Shown here piece after piece: positions 25,198-34,294 of a DNA stretch of 64,000 nucleotides. Source of the DNA: Mycobacterium paraseoulense (GTDB lineage Bacteria > Actinomycetota > Actinomycetes > Mycobacteriales > Mycobacteriaceae); the NCBI RefSeq assembly GCF_010731655.1, contig NZ_AP022619.1:4216001-4280000 (forward strand), written 5' to 3'. The position numbers and the translations under genes are program-made. Positions within the stretch are counted from its first letter, which is position 1. Every line of letters begins with the position of its first letter. The notes beneath the pieces were generated by a model. The model did not search any database. It was given only the letters and a program-made list of their open reading frames with translations, and was not told the origin of the DNA.

Positions 25198-25980
25198 TCA
25201 CCGCGCGATCCACTCCGACGTCAACGCGAACTCCGACAGATACTTCGTCGAACTCCATCCGCCGTCGACGACGATCGTTTGGCCGTTGATAAAACTCCCT
25301 CCCGGCGAACACAGGAAGGCGACGGTGCCGGCGATGTCGTCGATGCGGCCCAACCGCTGATGCGGGGTCATCTCGGTGTTGATCTTGCGGAATTGCTCAT
25401 CCTGCAAGCGCTTCTCGACCATCGGCGTGACCGTCACCCCCGGCGCGACGGCGTTGCAGCGGATTCCGGACGCGCCGTACTGGCAGGCGATGTGCGTGGT
25501 CAGCGCGGTCAGCCCGCCCTTGGCGGCGGAGTAGGCACCGCCTCGTAGCCCACCTATGACCGCGAACGTCGATGTCACATTGATGATCGCCGATCCGGGT
25601 GCCATGTGGGGCAGCGCCTCGCGCGCGAGCCGAAACGGCGCCCGCAGCATCAAAGCCAGGAAGTAGTCGAGGGTCTCGTCGTCGGTCTCGTGCAGCGGCT
25701 TGGGGCTGCCCACCCCGGCGTTGTTGATCAGGAAGTCGATGTGGCCCCATCGATCGACCGCGAGGTCCACGATGCGTCGCGGCGCGTCGTCGTCGGTCAG
25801 GTCTACCGCAAGTGTCGCAACGCGATCCGGGTCCTTGACGAGCTTTTCCAGCTCGGTCAGCCGATCGCGGTCGCGGCCCGTGCCGACGACCGCCATGCCC
25901 ATCTCGGCGAGCTTGGTGGCGCATCCCAAGCCGATGCCACTGCTCGCTCCCGTGACGATTGCGACCTGCATATCACCCAT
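25198..25980 (-). CDS. SDR-family oxidoreductase
   Basis: The 260-residue classical SDR has TGASSGIGLG, NNAGVG, a catalytic Ser in NVTSTFA, YSAAK, and a C-terminal SFINGQTIVVDGGWS. The start is either the ATG at 25980, which overlaps the ligase gene's stop, or the ATG at 25971. It lies between an acyl-CoA ligase and an alcohol dehydrogenase in the leftward operon. A hydroxy-acid or alcohol dehydrogenase step in the island's pathway is likely. Confidence 0.88.
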   Translation of the reverse strand: MGDMQVAIVTGASSGIGLGCATKLAEMGMAVVGTGRDRDRLTELEKLVKDPDRVATLAVDLTDDDAPRRIVDLAVDRWGHIDFLINNAGVGSPKPLHETDDETLDYFLALMLRAPFRLAREALPHMAPGSAIINVTSTFAVIGGLRGGAYSAAKGGLTALTTHIACQYGASGIRCNAVAPGVTVTPMVEKRLQDEQFRKINTEMTPHQRLGRIDDIAGTVAFLCSPGGSFINGQTIVVDGGWSSTKYLSEFALTSEWIAR

Positions 25981-27601
25981 CCCGTGTCTGCGCCGGTGTC
26001 AATGCCGCTCGGATCCGATGTTTGAGTACCTTGCCCGCGTCATTCTTCGGCAGCGCATCCCAGATCACGACCTGTTCTGGCGCCTTGAATTTGGCAACCC
26101 CCTTGCTCACCAGCAGCGCCAGCAGGCTCGCGACGTCCGGGCGCGCCGCACCCGCGGGGACGATCACGGCACAGGCCCGCTCTCCGGTGCGCTCGTCGGG
26201 CAGGCCGACCACCGCGATTTCGGCGATGTCCGGGTGCTCGGCAAGCAGGTCCTCGACTTCCTTGGCCGAGATGTTCTCGCCACTGCGGATGATGACGTCC
26301 TTGGCCCGGCCGGTCACGACGAGGTACTGGCCATCGACCCAGCGCCCCAGGTCGCCGGTGCGGAAAAAGCCCGCGGAATCGAAAGAGTCGGCACCGTCTT
26401 CGGGGTGACGGTAACCCAGCAGCATCTGGGGGCCGCGCACACAGATCTCTTCGTCACCGGCGGGTGCGGCGTCGTGCGCGACGAGCTTGATCTCGGCGAT
26501 TCCCGGCCTGCCGTCGGTGTCCGCCGCGGCATTGGATTCGTCCGGCCGCGGTGCGCCGACGGTCGCGACCGGCACTTCGGTGCAGCCGTAGACGCGGGTG
26601 ACCACCGCATGGTCGAAATACTTTCCGGCGCGGCGGATCAGCGACGGCGATGCCGACGCGCCGCCGCAGATGAACACCTTCAGGTCGGGCAGTCGGGAGT
26701 CGGCGCGCTCGGCGGCGGACAACAGCTGCTGCAGAAACGGTGTGGCCCCGGCCATGTGGGTGCACCGTTCGGAGTTCATCAACGCGACCGCCTCCGACGC
26801 CTCCCATCGGTCCATGAGCACGGCGGTGGTGCCCAACAGCAACGGGCACTCGAACGCATATATCGAGCCGCCGATGTGGGCGACCGGCGACGGGACCAAG
26901 AACGTGTCACCCGGATCGATCATCCAGTGGTCGCGGATCTGACAGATCAGGGCATGTATCGAATTATGGCTGTGTAGAACGCCTTTCGGGCGGCTCGTGG
27001 TACCAGATGTGTAGAGGACCATCCGCACGGAGTCGGGATCCAACGCTGGAAGCGGCGCCGCATCCGACGGCGGCTCCAGCAAGGCCCGGTACGGTGTATG
27101 CGAACCGGCCGGCCTGGTTTCAGGGCCGCGCAGCGCCACCACCGCCGGCGCCGGGCTCATCGCGGCCGTCACGCGTTCGAGCATCGCCGCGAAGTCGTGT
27201 CCGCCGTATTGGTGCGGAACGAAAATCATTGCGGTATTGGCGTCTTCGAGAATGAAGCGCAGATCGTGGTCGCGTAGCGACGGCAGGATGGGGTTCACCA
27301 CCATTCCGGCCAGTGTCGCAGCCAGATAGATGACGGCGGCCTCGTGCCAGTTCGGCAGCATGAACGACACGACGCTGCCCGTCGGCATGCGCGCCAGCAG
27401 AGCGGCGGCCAGCGCGCTGGCCTGCGTGTACAGCGTGGCGCAATCCAGCCGGATTTCCCTGTCGACCACCAGGGTGCGCTCGGGCGATCGCTCCGCGGCC
27501 GTGCGCAGCGAATCCGCCAGCGTGGTGTGCACCCACAGCCCGCGCCGATACGCGTCTGCCGCATGTGCCGTGTTCTGCGGGGCCCGGACGGTCACCACCA
27601 C
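25973..27601 (-). CDS. AMP-forming acyl-CoA synthetase
   Basis: The 542-residue protein has the full acyl-CoA ligase set: P-loop LYTSGTTSRPKGVLHSH, VYGCTEVPV at the A5 position, the hinge region with FFRTGDLGRW, GRAKDVIIRSGENISAKEVE, and the C-terminal lysine motif NDAGKVLKHR. It directly follows the GntR gene (one-base gap) and overlaps the SDR start. Expected role: CoA activation of a carboxylic acid released by the upstream oxidation and ring-opening steps of the island. Confidence 0.88.
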   Translation of the reverse strand: MVVTVRAPQNTAHAADAYRRGLWVHTTLADSLRTAAERSPERTLVVDREIRLDCATLYTQASALAAALLARMPTGSVVSFMLPNWHEAAVIYLAATLAGMVVNPILPSLRDHDLRFILEDANTAMIFVPHQYGGHDFAAMLERVTAAMSPAPAVVALRGPETRPAGSHTPYRALLEPPSDAAPLPALDPDSVRMVLYTSGTTSRPKGVLHSHNSIHALICQIRDHWMIDPGDTFLVPSPVAHIGGSIYAFECPLLLGTTAVLMDRWEASEAVALMNSERCTHMAGATPFLQQLLSAAERADSRLPDLKVFICGGASASPSLIRRAGKYFDHAVVTRVYGCTEVPVATVGAPRPDESNAAADTDGRPGIAEIKLVAHDAAPAGDEEICVRGPQMLLGYRHPEDGADSFDSAGFFRTGDLGRWVDGQYLVVTGRAKDVIIRSGENISAKEVEDLLAEHPDIAEIAVVGLPDERTGERACAVIVPAGAARPDVASLLALLVSKGVAKFKAPEQVVIWDALPKNDAGKVLKHRIRAALTPAQTRDG

Positions 27602-27602
27602 C

Positions 27603-28358
27603 TCATCTTGGGTTGGCCTGACCGTTCACGCGACGCATGGTCATCGCGTACCGAAACCTCGACGACAGGTGGGTGTTGATCGTCACCTGGGCCACCTCGC
27701 CGTCGGACGTCGTGTACGTGCGCCGCATCTGCAGCGCGGCGGTCCCCGGCTGGGCGCCGAGGCCGTCGGCAAGCTCCGGCGAGAGCAGGACGGCGGCGAT
27801 CTCCTGGTGCAACTGGGCGACGCTCACACCGAACAGATCCTCGATCAACGGAAATATCGGACCGGCGTGACGTTGCAGTAGCCTGCCGACCGCGGCGAAA
27901 CTCCGGCTGATGTAGTACTCCGTTCGGCAGATCGGCACCGACGAGCCGTCGGCTTGCCGGTAGCCGCGCACCGATAGCCACTGGGTGCCGACCTCGAGCG
28001 CGGTCCGAGCGGCCAGGTCGTCGTCGATCGTCACCATGGCGTTGGATTCGATCGTCAGCTGCGCGCCGGCCGCGAACGCCAGCAGGTCGTCAATCGACAT
28101 CGCGTCTTGGGCATAGGAACTCGACGCCGGCCGGGGCACTACCCGGGTGCCCGCCCGCGGCCGAGACGCGACCAGGTTGTCCTCGCGCAGCCGGCGCAGC
28201 GCTTCGCGGACGGTGTAGCGGCTCACCGCGAAGCGCTCACACAGTTGGTGCTCGGTCGGCAGCTGCGAGCCCACCGGGTAAACCCCGTCGACGATCTCCT
28301 TACGCAGGGTGCGCGCAATCTGCAGGTAGCGGTGGTCGCCCGCGACGGCCGCAGGCAT
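27603..28358 (-). CDS. GntR-family regulator, HutC/UTRA type
   Basis: The 251-residue protein has a GntR winged helix at the N-terminus (RYLQIARTLRKEIVDGVYPV, then LCERFAVSRYTVREALRRLR) and a UTRA ligand-binding domain over residues about 90-245. The start at 28358 is fixed by the winged helix and by overlap with the preceding stop (TGATG). It is the only regulator in the twelve-gene island, so it most likely controls both divergent operons through the palindromes at 30043-30056 and 30135-30154. The inducer is probably a pathway substrate or intermediate. Confidence 0.88.
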   Translation of the reverse strand: MPAAVAGDHRYLQIARTLRKEIVDGVYPVGSQLPTEHQLCERFAVSRYTVREALRRLREDNLVASRPRAGTRVVPRPASSSYAQDAMSIDDLLAFAAGAQLTIESNAMVTIDDDLAARTALEVGTQWLSVRGYRQADGSSVPICRTEYYISRSFAAVGRLLQRHAGPIFPLIEDLFGVSVAQLHQEIAAVLLSPELADGLGAQPGTAALQMRRTYTTSDGEVAQVTINTHLSSRFRYAMTMRRVNGQANPR

Positions 28359-29989
28359 CAGCCACCGTCCCGTATCGGGCGCAGGGCCAGCACGCTGCCC
28401 TCGCCGTCGGCCGAGACGTAGAGCGTCCCGTCGGCCGCGGCGGCGATGCCGGCGAACGGGCCCTGCGGTCCGGAGAACGGTGGCATCCCGCGCAGCGGTT
28501 TCGGCGTCACACCCGGCGGGGGACCGACCGGCAGCCCGGACGCGATCGTCTGGCGCGTGTTGCCGCTCAGATCGAAAGCGATGAGCTCCTTGGCGCCGGC
28601 ATCCACGATGTAGAGCATGCCGCCTTGGACCAGAATGCCTTGCGGGCGTAGCAGATCCGGGACGACAATGTCGGTCCCCGACCGGTTCACCCGGATCACC
28701 CGCCCGGCTCCGGCCTCCGCGACCAGACACGCCCCGTCGGCATCGATCGCGACGCCGACCGGCTCACACAGGTCGCGCGCCAGCACCTCGACCCCGCCCG
28801 ACTGCAGCGACAACACCCTTCCGGTGCCCAACTCCGCGACTACCACACCGCCGGGAACCACGGCGACACCATAAAGCTGGTCGAAACCGTCTGCCAGCAC
28901 GTGGCTTTCGCTCGTCTCCGGCCGGTAGCGGCTCACCTGACCACCGGAGGTCGTGACGATGAACTCCCCGGGTCCGCTCGTCGCGACGCCGCGCAGGAAT
29001 CCCGGATAGCCGGGGCTGAACAACATTCCTGCGGTGTGCAGGGACCCATCAGGCAGAGCAACGTAGAAGTACGTGCCGTCGGCGATGTAGAGGAGCCCGT
29101 CGTAGCCGACCGCCAGGTCCATCGGCCAGTTGAGTCCGCCCGCCAACACCGATCGTGCGGTGCCGTCTGGCGATATCTGGGTGATCTCGCCGGTGAAGTT
29201 GGAGACGAACAGCTGATCGCCGACGAACGTGCAATTGTCCAGCCCCGGATCCAACTGGGCGAGTACCCGCTGTTCGCCACTGCGAGGGTCGATGCGCAGT
29301 ACCTGCCCGCTTGCCACTTGTGTCGAGACGATGTAGCCCCGCGCGTCGAACTTGACCGAGTCGGGCACACCGAGATCGCCCGCGACACGCTGCGGGTCTC
29401 CGCCGTCCGGGTCGATGCGCCAAATCTCGTTGGCGCCCATCACCGGGAAGTACAACAGGCCGTCCGGCCCGACTTCCATCGCGTTCGGTGAGGGCACGTT
29501 GCCCACGAGCAGCTTTGGTGGCCCGCCCGCCAGGTCGAATTCCATCAGCCGTCCACCCTCACGGCATTCACCGATGAACAACCGGCCTTGATGGAAGGTG
29601 ATGCCATTGGCCGACGGAACGTCGTCGCGCAACACCTTCGTTCGACCGCTGGTGTCGAGCACGCTGACCCGGCCGTCCATCACCTCGGTGGCGTACAGGT
29701 TGCCGCTCGCGTCGAACGCGATGTCGTCGGGCGCCACGATGTCCCCGCCCCTGGGGCTGGTGGTCACCAGTTCACCGGTGCGAGGATCCAGGGCGCTGAT
29801 CTGGCTGCCCGTCACCTGGGCGATGTAGATGCGACCGTCCGGGCCGGCGCGCAAACCGTTGGCGCCGAACAGGCGACTGGACGCGGTGACGCGCTCGAGG
29901 CCCCAGCCCCCGGCCACTTCGATCGCGGGCGCCCCATTCGACGGGGCGTATCGCGAGGGCTGGGTTGAGATGGCCCGCGAAGTGGACAT
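28358..29989 (-). CDS. SMP-30/lactonase-like protein with twelve propeller repeats
   Basis: The 543-residue protein has no signal peptide and is made of about twelve repeats of the NHL/SMP-30 type, for example NGLRAGPDGRIYIAQ, DDIAFDASGNLYATE, NAMEVGPDGLLYFPV, MDLAVGYDGLLYIAD and VGVAIDADGACLVAE. One six-bladed SMP-30 lactonase is about 300 residues, so this looks like two six-bladed propellers in one chain. SMP-30/gluconolactonase relatives hydrolyse lactones with a divalent metal. Being first in the leftward operon, opposite a Baeyer-Villiger-type enzyme, it is a good candidate for lactone opening. A binding-only role cannot be excluded. Confidence 0.75.
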   Translation of the reverse strand: MSTSRAISTQPSRYAPSNGAPAIEVAGGWGLERVTASSRLFGANGLRAGPDGRIYIAQVTGSQISALDPRTGELVTTSPRGGDIVAPDDIAFDASGNLYATEVMDGRVSVLDTSGRTKVLRDDVPSANGITFHQGRLFIGECREGGRLMEFDLAGGPPKLLVGNVPSPNAMEVGPDGLLYFPVMGANEIWRIDPDGGDPQRVAGDLGVPDSVKFDARGYIVSTQVASGQVLRIDPRSGEQRVLAQLDPGLDNCTFVGDQLFVSNFTGEITQISPDGTARSVLAGGLNWPMDLAVGYDGLLYIADGTYFYVALPDGSLHTAGMLFSPGYPGFLRGVATSGPGEFIVTTSGGQVSRYRPETSESHVLADGFDQLYGVAVVPGGVVVAELGTGRVLSLQSGGVEVLARDLCEPVGVAIDADGACLVAEAGAGRVIRVNRSGTDIVVPDLLRPQGILVQGGMLYIVDAGAKELIAFDLSGNTRQTIASGLPVGPPPGVTPKPLRGMPPFSGPQGPFAGIAAAADGTLYVSADGEGSVLALRPIRDGG

Positions 29990-30042
29990 GCTCGCCGAGG
30001 TCCTTCCGTCAGCCGGTTGGGCTGGACGCTATCAAGTCCTAC

Positions 30043-30056
30043 TAGTCCAGACAATA
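30043..30056. promoter_or_regulatory. Imperfect second copy of the island operator
   Basis: TAGTCCAGACAATA matches the core of the perfect palindrome at 30135-30154 (TTGTCCGGACAA) at ten of twelve positions. It lies 54 bases upstream of the leftward operon's start codon, where it could control that direction. Confidence 0.45.
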
Positions 30057-30134
30057 GCTACGAAAGCAACGGGGAACGACCTTGACAGCGAACTCTGCCG
30101 ATCGGAATAGTGTTCTCCAACAGGCAGAATGCAA

Positions 30135-30154
30135 TATTTTGTCCGGACAAAATA
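30135..30154. promoter_or_regulatory. 20-bp perfect palindrome, island operator
   Basis: TATTTTGTCCGGACAAAATA is a perfect uninterrupted palindrome in the 215-base control region between the two divergent catabolic operons, 51 bases before the rightward start codon. The form T-TGTCCGGACA-A is typical of GntR-family binding sites, and the only regulator in the island is a GntR protein. Confidence 0.75.
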
Positions 30155-30204
30155 GAGCAGTAGGTCTCGGACGTCGACCACGTTCGAGGCAGGGAAAGCA
30201 GGTC

Positions 30205-31050
30205 ATGGACGATCTCCTCGCGCTCGACGGTCGCGTCGTGGTCGTTTCCGGCGCCGGCGGGGGCGGCATCGGCACGACAGTTACGGCCATGGCCGCCCGG
30301 GCCGGAGCCACGGTGATCGCGGTGAGCCGGTCGAAGGAAAACCTCGACGAGCACATCGCTCCGCTGGCCGCGCAGGGGCTGGCCGTGGTGCCGGTCGCGG
30401 CCGACGCATCGACCGACGAGGGCATTGCCGCCGTGGTCGACCACGCGCGCCGCGCCGACGGCAGCCTGTACGGGCTGGTCAACGTCGCCGGTGGTGCCGA
30501 GCCGTCGACCTGGATGCCGTCGACGCGGGTGACGCGGAACGACTGGCGCAAGATCTTCGCCGACAACCTCGAAACGGCGTTCTTCATGAGCCAGGCCGTG
30601 GCAAGTGAACTCGTCGCGCAGGGACGGCCGGGATCGATCGTGTCGATCTCCTCGATCAGCGGCATGAACACCGCGCCGTTTCATATCGCCTACGGGACGG
30701 CCAAGGCGGCGATCGCCGCCATGACCCGGACTATGGCCCTCGAGTTGGCGCCGACGGGAATCCGGGTCAATGCCGTGGCGCCTGGCGTCACCGAGACGGC
30801 TGCCTCGCGCACCTATGTGGACGAGGACCCCGAGCGGGACCGGCGGGCGATCGCGATGGGCCGGCGCGCGCGGCCCGAGGAGCAGGCCGGCGCGGTGCTT
30901 TTCCTGCTCTCGGAGTTGTCGAGCTACATCACCGGCCAGACGCTGCTCGTCGACGGCGGCCTGAGCCTCAAGTGGAGCCACCTCGGAGCCGACAACACGT
31001 CGCTGTTCTTGCATGACGAATCCTTCCGCACGGCGATCAGGAGGATGTGA
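30205..31050 (+). CDS. SDR-family oxidoreductase
   Basis: The 281-residue protein is a classical SDR with SGAGGGGIGT as the cofactor loop, NVAGG at the NNAG position, a catalytic Ser in SISSISG, YGTAK, and the C-terminal SYITGQTLLVDGGLS. It extends about 25 residues past that motif. The ATG at 30205 follows GGAAAGCAGGTC. It is the first gene of the rightward operon, and its stop overlaps the Rieske gene start (TGATG). A role converting a hydroxyl made by the Rieske enzyme to a ketone would fit. Confidence 0.88.
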   Translation: MDDLLALDGRVVVVSGAGGGGIGTTVTAMAARAGATVIAVSRSKENLDEHIAPLAAQGLAVVPVAADASTDEGIAAVVDHARRADGSLYGLVNVAGGAEPSTWMPSTRVTRNDWRKIFADNLETAFFMSQAVASELVAQGRPGSIVSISSISGMNTAPFHIAYGTAKAAIAAMTRTMALELAPTGIRVNAVAPGVTETAASRTYVDEDPERDRRAIAMGRRARPEEQAGAVLFLLSELSSYITGQTLLVDGGLSLKWSHLGADNTSLFLHDESFRTAIRRM

Positions 31051-32450
31051 TGACCGATCTGGCCAAAGGCGCGAATACCGCAGCGGCCGAGGAACTGTCG
31101 AAACCGATGACGATCGGCGTCGAGGCCTACATCTCCGAGGACTACGCCCGCGCCGAGCGCGACAAGCTGTGGCGCAAGGTCTGGCAGCAGGTCGGCCGCG
31201 TCGAGGAGTTGCCCGACGTCGGCAGTTACCTGACCTACGACATTCTCGACGATTCGATCATCGTGGTGCGCACCGGCGATCACGAATTTCACGCGCACCA
31301 CAACGTGTGCATGCACCGTGGCCGTCGGCTGATCGACACACCCGACGGCGCCAAGAATGCCTGCGGCCGCACCCGAAAGTCATTCGTCTGCGGATTCCAT
31401 GGCTGGACTTACGGTTTGGACGGGGCGTGCACCCACATCCGCGAGCAGCAGGACTGGGAGGAAGCGCTCACACCGGACAACACCCACCTTCGACCGGTCC
31501 GAGTCGACACCTGGGGCGGCTGGTTGTGGATCAACATGGACCCCGACTGCGAACCGCTGGACGATTACCTGTTCCCCGCCGCGAAGATCCTCGACCCGTT
31601 CGGCCTGGAAAACATGCGCTACAAATGGCGCAAGTGGCTGTCCTTCGACTGCAACTGGAAGGTCGCCCTGGAGGCCTTCAACGAGACCTACCACGTCTAC
31701 ACCACGCACCCCGAGTTCAATAAGTTCGGCGAATTCAAGGGCTGGGCCAAGGTGCAGGGCAGGCACAGCAACATCGGGTATGACGCCCCGGACGATCTCG
31801 CGGCGACCAAGTCCAAAATCCGTCTCGGAGCCGGCGCCGACCCCCGCGTGTCAACCGCGGAGATGCAGATCTACACGATGGAAGAGACCAACACCTCCAC
31901 CACAGAGACACTGGTGAACGCCGCCAAGCGGTTGGTCGACGAACTGCCCGAGGGCACACCGGCCGACAAGGTCCTCGAACACTGGCTGGCATCCGCGCGC
32001 CGCGACGACGAAGCCCGTGGCGTGATCTGGCCGACGATTCCGCCCGACGTCCTCGGGCAGGCGGGCACCGCGTGGCAGATCTTCCCGAACTTTCAGATCG
32101 GTCAAGGTCTGACGGTTGCGCTGTGCTATAGCGCCCGGCCGGACCCCGGCTACAACCCGGACAAGTGCATCTTCGAGGTCTCGGTTTTCGAGCTCTACCC
32201 GAAAGGCGAAGAGCCACAGACAGAGTGGGAGTACACACCGGCGGGTGATCCCGGGTGGCGGTCGGTCCTACCCCAGGACTTCTCCAACATGGCCGCCGTG
32301 CAGCAGGGCATGAAGTCGCTGGGCTTCCCCGGAACCAAGCCCAATCCGTACCGCGAGCGCAGCACGGTCAATCTGCATTATCAATTATCGAGGTACATGG
32401 GTGCCGGTGAGCCCCGGGAACTCTCAGGTGAGGAGCCCTCGCTGGCATGA
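31050..32450 (+). CDS. Rieske non-haem iron oxygenase, alpha subunit
   Basis: The 466-residue protein has a Rieske [2Fe-2S] domain with Cys87-x-His89 (CMHRG) and Cys114-x2-His117 (CGFHGW). A catalytic domain follows whose iron ligands are in EAFNETYHVYTTH. It is the size of a ring-hydroxylating oxygenase large subunit. No small subunit, ferredoxin or reductase is encoded nearby, so electrons must come from elsewhere. The start is the ATG at 31050 after GGAGG, rather than the overlapping GTG at 31047. It should hydroxylate or demethylate the island's substrate; which reaction is not readable. Confidence 0.9.
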   Translation: MTDLAKGANTAAAEELSKPMTIGVEAYISEDYARAERDKLWRKVWQQVGRVEELPDVGSYLTYDILDDSIIVVRTGDHEFHAHHNVCMHRGRRLIDTPDGAKNACGRTRKSFVCGFHGWTYGLDGACTHIREQQDWEEALTPDNTHLRPVRVDTWGGWLWINMDPDCEPLDDYLFPAAKILDPFGLENMRYKWRKWLSFDCNWKVALEAFNETYHVYTTHPEFNKFGEFKGWAKVQGRHSNIGYDAPDDLAATKSKIRLGAGADPRVSTAEMQIYTMEETNTSTTETLVNAAKRLVDELPEGTPADKVLEHWLASARRDDEARGVIWPTIPPDVLGQAGTAWQIFPNFQIGQGLTVALCYSARPDPGYNPDKCIFEVSVFELYPKGEEPQTEWEYTPAGDPGWRSVLPQDFSNMAAVQQGMKSLGFPGTKPNPYRERSTVNLHYQLSRYMGAGEPRELSGEEPSLA

Positions 32451-34294
32451 CCGGGTACCGAGATGACTGTGGACCGACGCAGACGCCCGATGACATCGAC
32501 ATCGAGACGCTGCGTGAGAAGTACCGGCAGGAACGCGAGAAGCGCTTACGCAAGGAAGGTTCCAAACAATACATCGAGCTCGAGGACGATTTCGCCGGCT
32601 ACTACGAGGTCGATCCATATACGCCGGTGATACCTCGAGAACCGATCAATGAGGACATCGACGTCGCGGTACTCGGTGGCGGCTTCGGCGGTCTGCTGTC
32701 GGCGGCCCACCTGAAGAAGGCGGGAGTCGATGATGTGCGGATCATCGAGCTCGGCGGCGACTTCGGCGGCGTCTGGTACTGGAACCGCTATCCGGGCATT
32801 CAATGCGACAACGAATCCTACTGCTATATACCACTTCTCGAAGATCTAGATTTCATGCCGTCGAAGAAGTTCGCCGACGGTGCGGAGATCTACCAGCACT
32901 GCCGCAACATCGGCAAGCATTTCGGCCTCTACGACTCTGCGATCTTCTCCACTCAGGTGCGCGAACTGCGGTGGGACCAGGAGATCAAGCGCTGGCGGAT
33001 CAGCACCAACCGCGACGACGACATCCGCGCCCGGTTCGTGGTGCTGGCGTCGGGGCCCTTCCACCGGCCGAAATTGCCCGGCATCCCGGACATCAAAGTG
33101 TATGGCGGACACAGTTTTCATTCGTCGCGGTGGGATTATGACTACACCGGGGGCGACGCCACGGGGGGATTGCACAAGCTGGCGGACAAGCGCGTCGCGG
33201 TGGTCGGCACGGGCGCCACGGGCATCCAGATCGTGCCCTTCCTCGCGCGCGACGCCGAACATCTCTACGTGTTCCAGCGCACCCCCTCGACCGTCGACGC
33301 GCGCAACAACAAACCGACCGATCCGGAATGGGTCAAGACGCTGCAGCCGGGGTGGCAGCGGGAGCGCCAGCGCAACTTCCACTCGTGGACGTTCGAGGGC
33401 ATGGCGCTGGGCCAGCCGGATCTGGTGTGCGACTTCTGGACCGAGCTCGGGCGCAACACCGCGGCCCGGGTGCTCGCCCTGGACGACCCGGCCTCGCTGA
33501 GCCCCGAGCAGTTCATGGCGATCCGCGAGGAAGAGGACTACAAGATCATGGAGCGGCTCCGGCGCCGCATCGACAGCCTGATCAACGATGAGGCGACCGC
33601 CGAAGCGCTCAAACCCTATTACCGCTTCCTGTGCAAGCGGCCCTGCTCCAACGACGATTATCTGGCGAGTTTCAACCGTCCGAATGTGACGCTGGTCGAC
33701 GTGTCGTCGAGCAAGGGAGTCGAGCGAGCCACCGAAAAGGGTTTGGTGGCAAACGGTGTCGAGTACGAGGTCGACTGCATCATCTATGCCAGTGGTTTCG
33801 AGATCACCACCGAGATCAGCCGCCGCTACTCGATAGAGACGATCGAAGGCCGCGACGGACTGTCTCTGTTCGACCACTGGCACGACGGATACCGGACGCT
33901 GCACGGGATGACCAGCCGCGGCTTCCCGAACCAGTTCTATACCGGTTTCACCCAGGTCGGCATTTCTGCGAACATCGCCGCCAACTATGAGCTGCAAGGC
34001 GAGCACATCGCCTACATCATCGCCGAAGCGTTGAAACGGCGAGCGTCCACGGTGGAGCCGAGCGAAGCGGCGCAGCGACAGTGGTGTTCGACGATCCGGG
34101 AAACCGCGGTCGACAATTCGGCGTTCGACGCCCAGTGCACGCCGGGCTACTACAACAACGAAGGCGGCGGCGGGGGAGAAGGAATCCGGTCGCACCTGGG
34201 CGAGCCGTACGGCCCCGGCTTCTACGCCTTCGAAGAGTTGTTGCAGGTGTGGCGCGACAAGGGCGACCTGGAAGGGCTGGTGCTCGGCACTTGA
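32447..34294 (+). CDS. Baeyer-Villiger-type flavin monooxygenase
   Basis: The 615-residue protein has two dinucleotide-binding motifs, LGGGFGG (FAD, near residue 77) and VVGTGATG (NADPH), with the type I Baeyer-Villiger fingerprint between them as YGGHSFHSSRWD. An N-terminal extension of about 70 charged residues precedes the FAD domain, as in larger BVMOs such as those acting on bulky ketones. The ATG overlaps the Rieske stop by four bases. Predicted reaction: insertion of oxygen next to a carbonyl, giving an ester or lactone. Confidence 0.88.
   Translation: MTGYRDDCGPTQTPDDIDIETLREKYRQEREKRLRKEGSKQYIELEDDFAGYYEVDPYTPVIPREPINEDIDVAVLGGGFGGLLSAAHLKKAGVDDVRIIELGGDFGGVWYWNRYPGIQCDNESYCYIPLLEDLDFMPSKKFADGAEIYQHCRNIGKHFGLYDSAIFSTQVRELRWDQEIKRWRISTNRDDDIRARFVVLASGPFHRPKLPGIPDIKVYGGHSFHSSRWDYDYTGGDATGGLHKLADKRVAVVGTGATGIQIVPFLARDAEHLYVFQRTPSTVDARNNKPTDPEWVKTLQPGWQRERQRNFHSWTFEGMALGQPDLVCDFWTELGRNTAARVLALDDPASLSPEQFMAIREEEDYKIMERLRRRIDSLINDEATAEALKPYYRFLCKRPCSNDDYLASFNRPNVTLVDVSSSKGVERATEKGLVANGVEYEVDCIIYASGFEITTEISRRYSIETIEGRDGLSLFDHWHDGYRTLHGMTSRGFPNQFYTGFTQVGISANIAANYELQGEHIAYIIAEALKRRASTVEPSEAAQRQWCSTIRETAVDNSAFDAQCTPGYYNNEGGGGGEGIRSHLGEPYGPGFYAFEELLQVWRDKGDLEGLVLGT

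Noticed and set aside
32846..34195. A 449-codon minus-strand frame antisense to the Baeyer-Villiger-type gene
   Set aside because: Shadow of the coding strand; no motif and no start signal.
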